In this document: one piece after another, positions 37,252-49,613 of the stretch | Layout: each line of letters opens with the position of its first letter | Numbering within the stretch: position 1 is the stretch's first letter | Assembly (NCBI GenBank): GCA_037074615.1 | Contig: CM073558.1 | Location: 20,133,001 to 20,197,000 of the forward strand | Direction: 5' to 3' | Source of the DNA: Leucaena leucocephala | Taxonomy: Eukaryota > Streptophyta > Magnoliopsida > Fabales > Fabaceae | DNA length: 64,000 bases | Made by a program: the position numbers and the translations under genes | The notes under the pieces: generated by a model | What the model was told of the DNA's origin: nothing | What the model saw: the letters and a program-made list of their open reading frames with translations, nothing else | The model's database searches: none

Positions 37252-39680
37252 TCATGCATGCTCCTCGTGAAGAAGCCTCTGATCGAAGTGCCAAACCCCT
37301 ACAAGTCACAACACAGTAATTTTCTCAGAAACCCATCAGTCTCTATATATTCTCTTAAGTTCTTTTTGATACTTGTTAGGACAACAATCGGGAAAATCTT
37401 CTGCAAGCTTAATTTACATCACACATGATTCAAGAACCTCTACCATGTTAAAATTGGAATTTACTGTCTCTTCCAATTGGGAAGGGAGAGAGAAAAGCGA
37501 GCTGAATAGACGGTATACATACCATGACCCTTTCCAACCATTCTCAGCTGCGCCACATACTCTGATATCTTCTTAATTGCTTCAACCTGAACACAGGAAT
37601 TTAGACAGTCGTTGATCGCATAACTTTAGGATAGTCGATTTCACTTTGTTGATATTTAAAATATACATCTTTTTTGCTTTTACTGTCCATTTCCTTTTCA
37701 CTGCTTTCCCAGACCTTTTTATACTGTCCATTTCCTTTTCACTGCTTTCCCTAGATCTTTTTATCAACATAAATATATAATTGTCATCTTTACAGTTAGC
37801 TTTAAGGGGTAAAACTCGCTTTTTCTAGCGCTACTTTGAGACTTTAGGAAACAAGTATAAGATATGAAATCATACTCCAAAACGTAGCATGTGACGTGGG
37901 ATTCTTTCACCCATCCCATGTCCACAAGTCTCAGTCAATGCCAACCTTACCAAGGGCCAAAGTGGACATGAAGTTGAAGGGTTCATACCTGCTCAGATAA
38001 ATATTCAGTCTCAATGAAGTCAGCCATTTGAGGATCATTGTTGCGATCAGCCACCTGTTATTCATCAAGAGCAAAGGAAGATGATATCTTAAGGCACTGG
38101 CTAAGCCATATACACCTGAGTTTGGTAATGTTTTGTAAATGAAAACATTTTCTACACAGTAGAAAATCCAAATTCAGATAAAGCTCCATGCTCTGCAATT
38201 GGTAGATGTCAACTAACAAAGGATTAACAACGGAGGCATCTAGAGATTTTAATTTCTCATATACTTGAAAAATCTATTCATAAGATATTTTGTAAAAAGA
38301 CATGAAAAATGTAAATTTGTATACCGTATGTATCTCAGATAAGTAAATAGCAAACAAACTAAGATTTTCATATATCTCACAGTCGATTTTTTTTATTCTA
38401 AATAAGTATCTAAATATAGAGAAAATTATCTTGTTAAAGTGACCAACAAGAAAAAACGATTCTTCAACAAACATATTCAATTTAAGAAGTTAAGAAGGCA
38501 TTACACTGTGCACATGCAGAAGTTTCTCGTTTGTTAACTTCTCCAAAGAAAGAGCTAACTCCATAGCTGGATCAAGCAAAAAGGGAACCAAAAGGAATGG
38601 TCAAAAAGCAGATCGTTGTTTAAACAAGTGGGCATAAACAATCAGGAAACAAACTTACCATACAACGCATCACCCTTTTCCGGGTGCTCATATTCAGAGC
38701 GGGGAGACTTTATGGGGTGAAGTACCACTCGTCCACCACGCATATTCTAAACAAACAATATTCGTACGAGTAAATACATCCCACCATACAACATAACATA
38801 GTTGCTGTTAAAGACAAGCAAACAGGGGAGAAGAAGCTTTTGAGGACCTGATATTCCATTAGCTTTTCAGCATGCTCTCTTTCTTCTTCACTGGCTTCCT
38901 TGAAGAACCTGTTCGCAGCAAAATAAAAATGAGCCAGCCTATTTCAGAAATAAAGGAATTAACAAGAGCGAGGTTTATGAGATTTCCGTCAATTACTTGG
39001 CAAAGCCTTTAAGAGCTATGTTGTCCCTGTCAAAGTACGCAAACATGGAGTGGTACACATAGGAAACGTTATATTCCACGCTGTGATTTGAATGGGAAAA
39101 AAAATCCGTCAGACCTGATAAGTACGATTAATTCACAGAACGAGAACATAATATGGAGATCTAATATGGTTCATGCAATTTAGTATCATAGCCACTAATC
39201 AGAGCAAAGGCTACTAAGAATATGTCGAAAACGTTCTTCGAAGCGAAACCTAGAAATACTGTTCAAATAAATCTGAAATATAACTGAAAATCAAATATAA
39301 AAGATTAATAATGAGAATCAGAGAAGAAGTACGCACTTAATCTGCCCGTTAATAGCAGCTTCACACTCATTAGCATAGCCTTGACGCGCCATGGAAACCT
39401 GAGGCGACATCGGAATAGCGAGAACATCTTTCTTGACCTCCTCAAATGGCTCGAATATGACGCCGGTGAGAGTGGCGGAATTGTCAGTGACCGCGGACAA
39501 AACCTTGAAATTTCTGCCTCCCGATCCCTTAGGAACAAGAGACAGAGAAGGAGAAGGACCAGAGAGCGTGACACTCAGAGAAGAAGAAGAAGAAGAAGAA
39601 GAAGAGATGGGTTTTTTCAGAGTATCCCCAGCAATGGAGGAAAGAAAAACGGAGGAGAATTTGGAAGATGCGAGAGCCAT
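37252..39680 (-). CDS. FER: Ferritin, plastid-targeted
   Basis: Eight exons on the minus strand: 39680-39337, 39080-38997, 38908-38848, 38746-38659, 38566-38505, 38054-37989, 37586-37523 and 37298-37252. All are GT-AG and give 816 nt, 271 residues. Roughly the first 50 residues form a Ser-rich plastid transit peptide (nine consecutive Ser encoded by a TCT repeat). The plant extension peptide follows ([14 protein letters not shown]), then the four-helix ferritin fold. Ferroxidase ligands by alignment with human H ferritin are E117, Y124, E151, E152, H155 and E201, all present ([35 protein letters not shown]). The product oxidises Fe(II) and stores it as a mineral inside a 24-subunit shell, buffering iron in plastids. 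The C-terminal tail HEEHA is slightly longer than usual. An iron-regulatory-like element lies upstream at 39897-39910. Confidence 0.97.
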
Positions 39681-39896
39681 TTAGCAGAAGAGGATGAGAA
39701 TTGAAAATTCAACAAGGGAGAAGAAGAAGAATCGAAGGCGGCTCCGAGGGGAGGATGAGGAAGGAGTGAGGACTGAGGTGGTATATGTAGGAGGGGCGAG
39801 GGGCATTTCCGTAGTTCCAGATGGACCGGTCTCTTCTGAGAACCGTCGGATGAAGAGACACATGGACGGTGAAGATTTCGTTTCGGGTACGGGCGT

Positions 39897-39910
39897 GTGT
39901 CGAGCTCGTG
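39897..39910 (-). promoter_or_regulatory. IDRE-like iron-dependent regulatory element of ferritin
   Basis: The minus strand reads CACGAGCTCGACAC, matching 12 of 14 positions of the plant ferritin IDRE/FRE consensus CACGAGSCCNCCAC, 217-230 bp upstream of the start codon. In Arabidopsis and soybean ferritin genes this element mediates iron-dependent repression. The two mismatches and a GAGCTC palindrome at the core leave some doubt. Confidence 0.5.
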
Positions 39911-40774
39911 GCCTAATCCAGTGTGAAAGTAGAATATTCGGCCCACAAAGCAATCGTTACATCTTCCAGATTTCAGGTAAGTTCATCTTCGCTCTCAGAC
40001 TTGCGTGAGTATGTAAGCCGACATACTCGCTCTAAGATTGCACCACACACGAAAAAGAAAATAAAGGAGCTTTTCACCAAGTAATATTATTTGGGTAATA
40101 TATGAGATACTTTATATACATATAATTATATTTCTCTTTACCCTAAATACAGAACTTGCTTAACCAATTCATATATATTTAGCAAGTTAATTAAGTTTTT
40201 TTAATTATAATTATTATATAAAAAATATGTATAATATTATTGAAAGCACCCCTTTGTCTAATCATTTAAATTTTGGTGAAAGACATTTAAATTTCAAAAT
40301 ATTAATTTGATGATAGTAAGTTCCTGAAAGAAATTTCTAGTAAATAACTATTTATTTAGACAAATGCAAATTGATAATTACATTTGAAAATTAAATACCT
40401 TATTTATAATTAAAATTTTTAAATCTGTGATTATCTGAATCAATTTTACAACTCTTTTTTATATAAAAGGTAATGAGAGAAAAATTAATAGGAATATAAA
40501 AAGAATTAAAATTTTATATTTATAATCAAAATATATCTATCAATTAAGTCTACTATTTAATATCAGGCTGAGTGAGTAGATAACATGGCAATAGTGATTT
40601 ATACACAGTTACACACATATCCATACATATACTTAAGTATTTAAATTAGTATATTTATGATTTTATTAAAATTGTAATTATATTATAAAATTACCATTTA
40701 TTGGGGTCTCTATCCTGTATGGCTAGCCTAGAGAGAGGAGGTCATAAATTAAAAGAGTATATTTAAATAAAAAA

Positions 40775-41135
40775 TTAATAAATACTCCATAAATTTTACA
40801 AAGAGTCCAATGTTAAGATTCATAAGTGCTTACAATGCCTTGAAAATAAGACTTAAAATTTTAAAAATATATTATATAAAAAATTATTTGTCATAATTAA
40901 TATATAATTTAATTAAAAAAATTAATATTTTTAAAATATAATATATATTTTTAATATTTATTAATTTATTTTTAAACTGTCATTGTTAATATTATTTTAA
41001 TAATAATTAAATAAGAATGAGAGAATGAGTTAAAAAATAATTAAAATATTTTTTTCAAAAAATAGTATATTAATTAATTAAATTAATTTTTTATTTAATT
41101 AAATTAATTAAAATATGCTCCCTATATTAACAACT
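40775..41135. mobile_element. Stowaway-type MITE, eroded
   Basis: It carries the family's interior blocks ('tttttaaactgtcattgtta', 'taataataattaaataagaa', 'attaattaaattaattttt') and a right end near 'aaatatgctccctatattaac'. The left end 'aatactccat' is tentative. Confidence 0.4.
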
Positions 41136-42976
41136 AAAAATGTCGGGAAAGGGTGTGCTACTTGTGTCGGAAATTGAGGGAGATGATTTGAACCGCGAGA
41201 CATCGATCTGGAAGAGAGGGGAGTGAGAGTAAGGGTTGGGGAAGGCGCGTGAGAGCAGGTAAAAGAGGAAAAAGCCAAATGCAGATGACAGGCTAGCATT
41301 AAAGCCGCAGGTGGGGCCCACCATTACTGTCTCCATTCTTTGTGGCTTGTGACCGCCTTTCCTATTTCAGATACCTTTTATTGTGTTTCATTAACACTAG
41401 GGCTGCCCCATTCTCCGGCCCAGTCAGATTTTGGTCCAAACAAAAGCTTCTTAACTTGGCAAAATTTTACATTGAATGTTTTTTTTTTTTGAAGAGGAAC
41501 CGAATGATTCATTAATAAAGAATAAATATAGTGTTAATTTCTCTTTTAATTAATTTTGTTTTATTTGTTTCGAGCTCTAAACACTTATTTGTACTAAAAA
41601 AAAATAGTGTTCATTGCGTGTTTACTATACGTGGACATGGCATGTGTCCTTTTCAGCCTAGGTTTTGGCATGCCACTCCAATAGTTTCTTTCCATATGAT
41701 TATCTAATAATTTCAATATTATTAAATTTAATTAAAATAATTTTACATTCACACATATTTAAATTTAAAATATTATATTCGAACACATAAAACCCTTTTT
41801 ATTTAGATCAATATGGTTGGTTGGTAGTCTAATAGTAGTTTTAATGGGTCAATTGAAACTATAAGTATTTGATTAAAAATTAGGATAAATGTGCAATCAA
41901 CAATCAACCCTTTAAACTAATTTTAGAGGTATCATTATTTAAATTATTATAATTTTTTTCTTTCGTTAATAAAAATATAAACTTTTTGACACATGTCACA
42001 TAAACTTTTTATTTTGAAATATTATTATTTAAAATATCATAAATATTATTTTAATAAATTATATTAAATAAATTATAAAAATTTTTAATATTCGTATATA
42101 AATTTTATATAATATTAATTTTATAGTTTATTTAATTTTTTTTAAATAATATAACACATGTAATATTTTAAATAATAATATATTAAAATAAAAAGATTAC
42201 GCAGAATGAATTGGATAGAAATATATATTTCTATCAGTGAAATGATAAAAATATATAAATTTAAATATTTTAGAATACTAGTCATACCTTTAAAATTAAA
42301 TTATATCTTTAAATATTTTAGAATATTAATTGTTTATATTAAATTAATTTAAGGTGTTATATGCACATTTATTTTAAAAGTTATGTAAGATTATAAAAAA
42401 TAAAAAAAAGAAAAAGAAAAAGAAACTATATAGACATAATTAAGAATCTAATATTTGTTGATACACCAGTAAGAGTTAATTAGTTGATGATTATTTTATT
42501 GTTATCTCAAATCAAAACAAGAAACGTGGAATGCAATAGGGAGGAAAACCGGGAACACCTTGATAGGATAAGGTTGGGGACCTTTATATTCTTGCAAAGA
42601 TTTGTGAATATCTTGAAAAGACGTATCCAAACTTGGGGAAAAAAATAGTAGAATGATAAAATAAAAATAACAAGTAAATTAAATTTTATCCAATATATAT
42701 TGATTATAAAAATTTTCACCATCAATTCACTAAAAATTTTATATATGATAAATTATAGTTTATTAATTTATGATTTTTTTAATTTTCAAAATAAAATCAA
42801 AAAATATAAAAATATATATTTTATTTATATTTTTTAGTTATATTTAGCATATCGTTGTTTTTATTTTTCTCACATATTTTTTAAATGAGAATTGAGGGTA
42901 TGAAAGTTGAGGTTAATTTGTTTTTAAATTGAGATAAGATATGAGATTATTAACTTAAAATTTTCAATCCCACTTA

Positions 42977-43470
42977 ATGTGTGTTTGAAAAAAAAATTTT
43001 AAACTAGCTTATGAAAAAAATGGGCTTATAGATAACTTATGAAAAAGGGCTTTTCTAGAAGAACTTATAGAAAAAAGTGATTTTGGATAAATGAGTGTTT
43101 GGATAGTTATTTATAGAAAGGGTTTTATGAGTGGTAAATTACGAAAAAGGATATGCATATTAAATGAGGAGAGATGAGAGATGAGAGGAGAGAGGAGAGA
43201 TAGTGTAAGAAAGAAAATAGAGAAAAAATAGGAGAGAGGAGAGATAGTGTAAGAAAGAAAATAGAGAAAAAGTAGGAGAGAGAGTGTAAGAAAAAGTAGG
43301 GGTAATATAGTAATTGGTTAGTTCATAAGCTCTTTTACTGTTCTATAAGCTCTGACCAGCTTATCTGAAACTTTGGTTTTAAACCATAATTTAGTCCAAA
43401 AATCTATTTGAATAAAAATTATTATTTGGTTAAAAATTTTCCGAACCGAGATTTGGGGCCAAAAACCCTT
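42977..43470 (+). mobile_element. PIF/Harbinger-type MITE, copy in ferritin-tRNA spacer
   Basis: It starts after TTA (42974-42976) with ATGTGTGTTTGAAAA. Its centre repeats 'gagagatagtgtaagaaaga' units and 'agtaggggtaatatagtaat', then 'gttcataagctcttttactg', closely like 28850-28900. The right end (near 'ccgaaccgagatttgg') is incomplete. Confidence 0.6.
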
Positions 43471-44356
43471 TTCATCATTTTCTGAGAATTGAAATTATTA
43501 AAATATTACGTCCCTTTTCTTTTCCTCTATTCCCCTCTAATATTTCCATATACCTTGGACATGATGTAAAATGGAGTTCAAGAGAGGACAATGTGCTACA
43601 GAGTTCTCACTGCAGGTGTGTCATGCCCCAAGCCATAAAGTGCCCTTAAAGCTAAAGATCATTTTGGTCTAATAGTATAAGATGTAACCTTAGTGCCATC
43701 CACATTAAAAAAAATGGGGTTTTCTTAAAATTACTTATATTTAAAAATCATAACATAACCATGTCACTATAACAAAGATTAATGTGAAGCATTATTAGGA
43801 TTATGATTCCTTTTAAAGAACAGCTTTAAAAAGTAAACTCTGTCGCGTGGTGTGTTGCTCCACTTTTTTTGGGGTAGGTAAAAAAAGCTTGGACAGCTAC
43901 CCTCATGAACATGTCCACATCATTAGTTTATTGTTTCTCATTTATATAAAGATAAACTCGTCTTCATTTTCACAAATCCCACTAACCATATTATAAACTT
44001 CTTTATAATTTATTTGCATAGCTTAAACCCGTTAGAGTATAGTCGGGCCCACGGATTACATTATGTTTTAAGCTGAACAGCACAGGTTCAAAAGTCGACA
44101 TATATAATAAAAAATATATTTATATTTTATAAAAATATAAATTTAATTTTTATCATTATTATAAAAATTTATTTAATAGGTGATATAGTAAATTTTAAAT
44201 AAATATTTTTTAAACTCTTGAATTATACCCTAAGAAAATCGATACAAAACTTATCAGAATTTGTTTGTCCAAAAAAAACAAGTCACCATCCAGCAAACAC
44301 GAGTAATAAATATATGATTGACATGTTGAATTTTATGTAGAGCCAGAAGGTCAACA

Positions 44357-44427
44357 GCACCAGTGGTCTAGTGGTAGAATAGTACCCTGCCACGGTACAG
44401 ACCCGGGTTCGATTCCCGGCTGGTGCA
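44357..44427 (+). tRNA. tRNA-Gly (anticodon GCC)
   Basis: 71 bases folding as a complete cloverleaf. The acceptor arms are GCACCAG and CTGGTGC with discriminator A. The D arm is GTCTAGTGGTAGAAT, the anticodon loop carries GCC within CCTGCCACGG, and the T arm is CCGGGTTCGATTCCCGG. There is no intron. A short T run (TTTTGTTTT) begins within 10 bases of the end and can serve as RNA polymerase III terminator. Intact A and B boxes suggest a working nuclear gene. Confidence 0.97.
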
Positions 44428-44905
44428 TTAGCTTTTGTTTTCTTTCTATGGACCACTCTTTAAACCAGTGGTTAAGTTTTGTCCAAAAAAAACAAAGGGG
44501 TTAGGTTACAAGTTATTGACAATTTGACATGTTCTACACTGCTGAACAAGTTTCCACAACATGCAAGGACCAAAACCGGATAATCAATGTGATGAAATAC
44601 TAATACGCTGCCCTTTCTCTTACTATTTCCATCCCCATGGTGAGTTCCTCGTGATTCTGACATCCGAAACAAAAGAAAACCATGACAGGAGAAGCTAATC
44701 TCATAGGCAAGATCATCAAGAAGAATGAAATAGATGTTTCGATTGATGAAAACACTCATGTAATAGCAGTATTTGAAATACAGAACTAACATAATACTTA
44801 CAAGTTACAGCAAACATGTAAATGGAGAGTAACACAGCTAATAAGAACACATGATGGGTTTTATAGTGTATCAACCCAATAACAACAGGATCTGAATTCT
44901 GAAGT
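44428..44905. other. Spacer and probable 3' UTR of the DUF538 gene
   Basis: No conserved frame. The part nearest 44905 is presumably the 3' UTR of the minus-strand DUF538 gene. Confidence 0.4.
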
Positions 44906-47559
44906 TTAAAATTTATCGACAATTACTCCATCCCTGGAAACCTCGTATGCATCCCTGCTCCTTGTTTTCTTCATCCCAGCTGTGAAATGGACCTTGGGTC
45001 CCTCAGAAGTTATGGCTGTCACTTTTGCCCAGATCAATACCTTTGTCTTTATTCCTTCAATATCTGCAAGCTTCCCTTTCTCCAGATAGCCAGTCACGGT
45101 GGTGAAGAAGCGCAACACAGATGAGTCCTTGTAGCCTACTTCGCACACTTGAGGAATGTAAACAATCAGCTTCCCTGTCTCTTCGTTAAATTCATAGTTT
45201 GTTGCATCACGAGGAAAGATTCCTTTTGGAAGATCATACTCCTTAAGCAACTCTGTCAATGGCTTTTGCATTTTTCCTGTACAGTTATTTTTTTGCCCCA
45301 GAGTTATGAACTTATATATTCAAACGATGAAGTTAGATGTTTCTGGAACTATAAAACTTCTGTTGAATCAACTATTGATGCTTCAGAAAAACTCTTTGGT
45401 GTATGAAATTTAACTCAAGAAATGGATAAAGCAAATGAAAAGTTCCTCCCAGGTAACAATTACACCACAAAGAAACAACCAAATGTGAAAGAACCAGTAT
45501 TATGATATCTTCGAGTTTAAACATTTATCTATTGCAGAAAGCATCATTTCCAAAATGTTTCTTTGAATATCATTATCCAATATTGAACCTTCCAATTTCT
45601 ATTAGCGTTTTGAGAACCAATAAAATAAATAAAGTCCTCACTATTGCACCAAATTCACAGCCTATACGCTGTGAATGTCTAAGCATATAATAAATAAGAA
45701 AGGGATACAACACCTTTTAATTTGTTGACGAACCATTTTGTTCCTTCTCCAATACTGTTTGAAAGAGACTAAACGCCAAAGAGAAAGGTGTCAATTATTA
45801 ACATTACTCAAATAACTCAAACAGACAACACAAATTCAAGTGAACAGCGTTGAGAATCACAATTAAACATAGAAACATTCCATTTCTCTATTCACAAGGG
45901 GAAAAAAAGGCCATTTCTCTCTAATCTACATTTTGTATATTCTACTCAATAATCTCACTTCCTTGCACATTTTCTTTAATAGCCATAAATTGATGAAGCT
46001 CTTTGATAAGCTTTGCTGTATCAGCACAATAGTATTTTTAAAGGGATTTTTTTTTTCCCAAAAAGAGAACTACAGCAAGATCTTTTGGTGGATATTAGAA
46101 CAAACAATTGTTACTTGATGATTTGGAGTCATATTTCATTGCAACCTCAACACAACAAAATGAAGACTTTCCCAGATTAGTGCTGCTAGGTAACAACAGA
46201 CAGCCGTTGAATAGCATGCCTCTAACGGCAAGACAGTTTTCAGGCCAAAAATAAAATACAGTTTCTACTAAAAGCTACTGCTATTGATTTCCACTACTAA
46301 GCAAGGGAAGAACATCGATATTGAAAATTGCACCACAAAGATATTCTTTTTATACAAATTAGGAAGAATAGTAAACATTACAAGTCATTATTAACCTTAA
46401 CCAAAACTCCATTCTGGTAACAAATTTATCATGATTGCAAACCATAAATGCTCCAAAGTATTGTGACTGAAAAATTATGATTATAGATGATTTATAATGT
46501 TAGTTTGTTTGTGAAACATTTACTACATGCTTATGTTATGCCTATGTTTCTTTGCAATTTCAATGTAACTAATTGTTTATATATTACAATACTACTGCTT
46601 CGGAATCAAAGCAAATACAGAACCATTGCTTGGCTCTATAGTGATAATAGGTTTTCCAAAAGAACTAATTCTGGATTATCTAATTGATTTCTACTAATCA
46701 AAACGGGGAAAGATCTATTTTAGGCTCCTGCATTTTCCCCAAGATTCATATAAGAAATACATCTATGATCTATCTATAACTTAGAGAACTAAAACCACAA
46801 TAGCAGGCTATAACCTCTAACTTTAATTTTACTTATTTTATAGAAAGAAACCAACTCGCTCATAAGGGGATATAACCAAAAAGATTTGAATAGTTGAATT
46901 AATTCCATAAAGCTGTTACCTTAGTTAAACGGGGTGCAAGTCATGATTAATCCCTACGAATAGTTAAATTCCTAATAGCAGCTTGGTTTCATCGGATTCA
47001 TGATCTCTCTCGGATGATAAAAAGCAAAACCATCTTCAGGTGTTTCCATAAAACAAATTGACAAATAAATGAAACAGAGTCCTCTATTTCATAACCAACT
47101 CAGACCCGAAATAACAAAGCTTCTCCTGCTTTCTCCCTCCTCCAATCAATCCCCTACCCTAAATTTCTTAAGTCTCACAGTTCTTCCTAAAACCCTTGTT
47201 GAGAAGTGAATCGATTCCAATCTAAACCCCATTTCCGCCCTTACCATACCAAAATCTTCGCGTTTTTGTTTCAGATCCAGAGAATTAAACCCCAACCCCA
47301 ACCCCAACCCATATACCTATGCTTAACTCTCATCATAACAAGACTAAAGATTTATAGCCTCCCCCAAACTGAAATTGAAAATCTATCACCAAGAAAGTCA
47401 TCATAAGAGCAAAGTATCACAAGATCTTGAATTTGCAAGGAAAAGAACAGAGTTAGTAGAAGGTGAACGAACATTGAGGTCGTCGCCGACGGAGTCGATC
47501 TCCCTGTTGGCCCTTCGGCTGAACCAGTACGATCCCACCTTATTCAATATCTGATCCAT
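44906..47559 (-). CDS. DUF538 family protein
   Basis: Three exons on the minus strand: 47559-47473, 45768-45714 and 45276-44906, giving 513 nt and 170 residues, the typical length. The N-terminus is MDQILNKVGSYWFSRRAN, followed by a SIGEGTKWFVNKLKGKMQKPL linker across the exon joins. The DUF538 core is LLKEYDLPKGIFPRDATNYEF, YIPQVCEVGYKDSSVLRF, VTGYLEKGKLADIEGIKTKV and AGMKKTRSRDAYEVSRDGV. The DUF538 family is plant-wide, stress-associated and without an agreed biochemical role. No signal peptide is evident, unlike many secreted DUF538 members. The first intron is long (1.7 kb) and contains a (CCCCAA)n-like run at 47288-47310. Start and intron placement agree with remembered homologues of this subgroup. 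Confidence 0.9.
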
Positions 47560-49076
47560 GTCGCTGGACCCAATTCCACCACTCTAAGAAACTAAAACAA
47601 CCAGTTTGATGAATGTTTCTCTCCCCAAGAAGAAGAGAAGGGATCAACTTCAACAAAGCGAGGGATAAAGACAGAAGTCCACGCCTTTGCTCGGTTCTTC
47701 CTTCCTTACAAATTTCGACTCAGTAATTATCACTTTTTCTAATTTTATTTATGCAAAAGTGCAAAAAGTCAATCACCATCCGTAGACAGTAGATTACCAG
47801 ATACAGTTTAGTTCTACTTCTTTCCTTGGCCAATAGTGAGATGGGGCAATGGAATTTAAATTCTTAAATTTAACCATTTCTTTTTTAAAAAATAAAATTT
47901 AAGTCTTTTAAAAGAAAAAATTGAATGAACCGAGAGCTTCTCCTATTTATTTTTTTATTATAAAAAATAAATTGCTAAAATTTTATTTTAGGAACCATTT
48001 TCATAGACGTAAGTAATTAAACTAATGAGCTTATGTTCAATTCTCAGAATCATTTTTGCACTGCACCATAAAATCTTCTTTAGTGGGCATTGATAAATAA
48101 GAGTAAGGTTGATATTGATAAATGATTCCTTTTAATATATGAAAAAACATTTCACTATATAAAATAAATAGAATTTTAGAAAAATAGGTAAAAAAAACTC
48201 CTATTATATTATTTTATTGATTAAAATAATATAATATATTTTTATATATAGAAAGTAAGATATTCTAAAGATTTATATAGAGATTACCGTATTCTGAAAA
48301 TAGATTTTTTAGTTAATAAAATTTCTAAATTTCAAATTTTTATTGATTTTTTCTGGGATATGTTTTTTAATTCTCGATGGAGGCCATGGTGGTTCATGGG
48401 AAATGAAAATCAAGTGGGAGGAAAGATCTATAGTTAATTTAGAAATATATAAGGTTTTGACAGCTTAAATACAAAATTTTAAGTTGAATATTTATGAATA
48501 TAAAAAATATTATTAAGAGAGCTACCTTTAATTAAATTTGATAATACTTGAATTTAATTTAATCATATAATTATATAAAAAAATCTACAAATATAATATA
48601 TAATTATCTTTTTAATTTATAGTATTAAACTAATAAATAACTTTTATTAAAATATATTTTCAAGAAGTTTGTTATAAGTAATATAAAAGCATAAAAGACT
48701 ACAGATAAGCCAACTTTTTCTCCATAAAAACGTTTGAAAATTATCACAGCTAGCGGCCATATTCTCTACATATATAGCTATATTTTTTTGGTTACATCTT
48801 CATAACTTACAAATAAATATTATACTGTAAATTGTATATTATATATACTTTTATTTGCAATTTATAATTACGATAAACAATATATATATGAATAAAAACT
48901 AAAGTTATTAATTGATGAAAAAAATTAATAGGTATTAACTTAATATTAGTTAATAAATATTAATATTTAACAATGATAACAACAATAACTTTGTATTTTT
49001 AGTTATCTCCTACCCAATGTTAAACATAAATTTTTTAATTAATTAATAATTAAATAATTTTGTTCAGTCTTCCACC
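47560..49076. other. Spacer, no gene seen
   Basis: The first ~200 bp hold the promoter and leader of the DUF538 gene. The remainder is AT-rich, with no recognisable frame or clear repeat ends. Confidence 0.5.
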
Positions 49077-49613
49077 CTAGAGTGAAAGTTCAAGGTTAAC
49101 ATTGCCTTCAGACTCCCCATTCAACCAGTTTTGTTGTCCTCCTTTATTACATTGCAAATGTTCATTTTTCATATCACCATTGGTAAGACTTGGTTGAAAC
49201 ATCTGATGAGCTGAGTTTAAATCTTTTTCCTGCAAATAACAAAGTATGGAATATAATGTTATTAATATGAGTTACTTAATCCTATGAGCTGGAAGATTAG
49301 TGGAAAAAGTTGATACCTTTCTATAGATGGTTCCATCTTGTTCAACATGCCAACCAGCTTCTTCACACAATGCCATGAGCAAGTCATTGGTGTCTGAATG
49401 TTTAGGAAGCTCATAGTTTCCATAAGCTCTCAAACCAGCAAATATTTTGCGAGTCATTGCTCTTCGATTCCTCTCTCTCAGCTTATTGTTTTGTCTCTCT
49501 CTTTCACTTGGAAACCGTTGAGTCTGTTTAACAGAACCATCTTTAGTGACCTTTTTAACTATCCATGGCCCCTTCGTAGTCTTAATACAACCTTTCTTCC
49601 ATTTCTCAGCCAT
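49077..49613 (-). CDS. Short BES1/BZR1-type transcription factor with C-terminal EAR motif
   Basis: Two exons, 49613-49317 and 49229-49077, give 149 residues, less than half the ~300 or more of BZR1/BES1. Residues about 36-99 match the BES1_N DNA-binding domain: [62 protein letters not shown]. The intron falls right after YRK, as in canonical family members. The second exon is short and ends NLELSL, an LxLxL-type EAR motif used to recruit TOPLESS co-repressors. I do not see the Ser-rich GSK3/BIN2 phosphorylation region or PEST segment of BZR1. The likely role is a nuclear E-box/BRRE-binding repressor outside direct brassinosteroid kinase control. The N-terminal 35 residues ([20 protein letters not shown]) are unusual. 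Alternatively it is a truncated paralogue. Confidence 0.85.

Larger units (their letters stand above)
39911..44356. other. AT-rich spacer with MITEs, no gene seen
   Basis: Between the ferritin promoter and tRNA-Gly. It contains a Stowaway-like stretch (about 40775-41135) and a Harbinger-type MITE (42977-43470). The GC-richer piece at 41140-41460 looks as if it could once have been a promoter or exon, but gives no recognisable protein on either strand. Confidence 0.5.

Noticed and set aside
39381..39704. Arg-rich and Glu-rich frames on the plus strand over ferritin exon 1
   Set aside because: They are antisense shadows of the Ser-rich transit-peptide coding sequence.
41140..41460. GC-richer island suggestive of a gene start
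   Set aside because: Both strands were read for a conserved frame and splice-linked exons; nothing recognisable was found.
47288..47310. Telomere-like AACCCC run
   Set aside because: Only about four units of CCCCAA type, not the plant TTTAGGG repeat. It lies inside an intron of the DUF538 gene; simple repeat.
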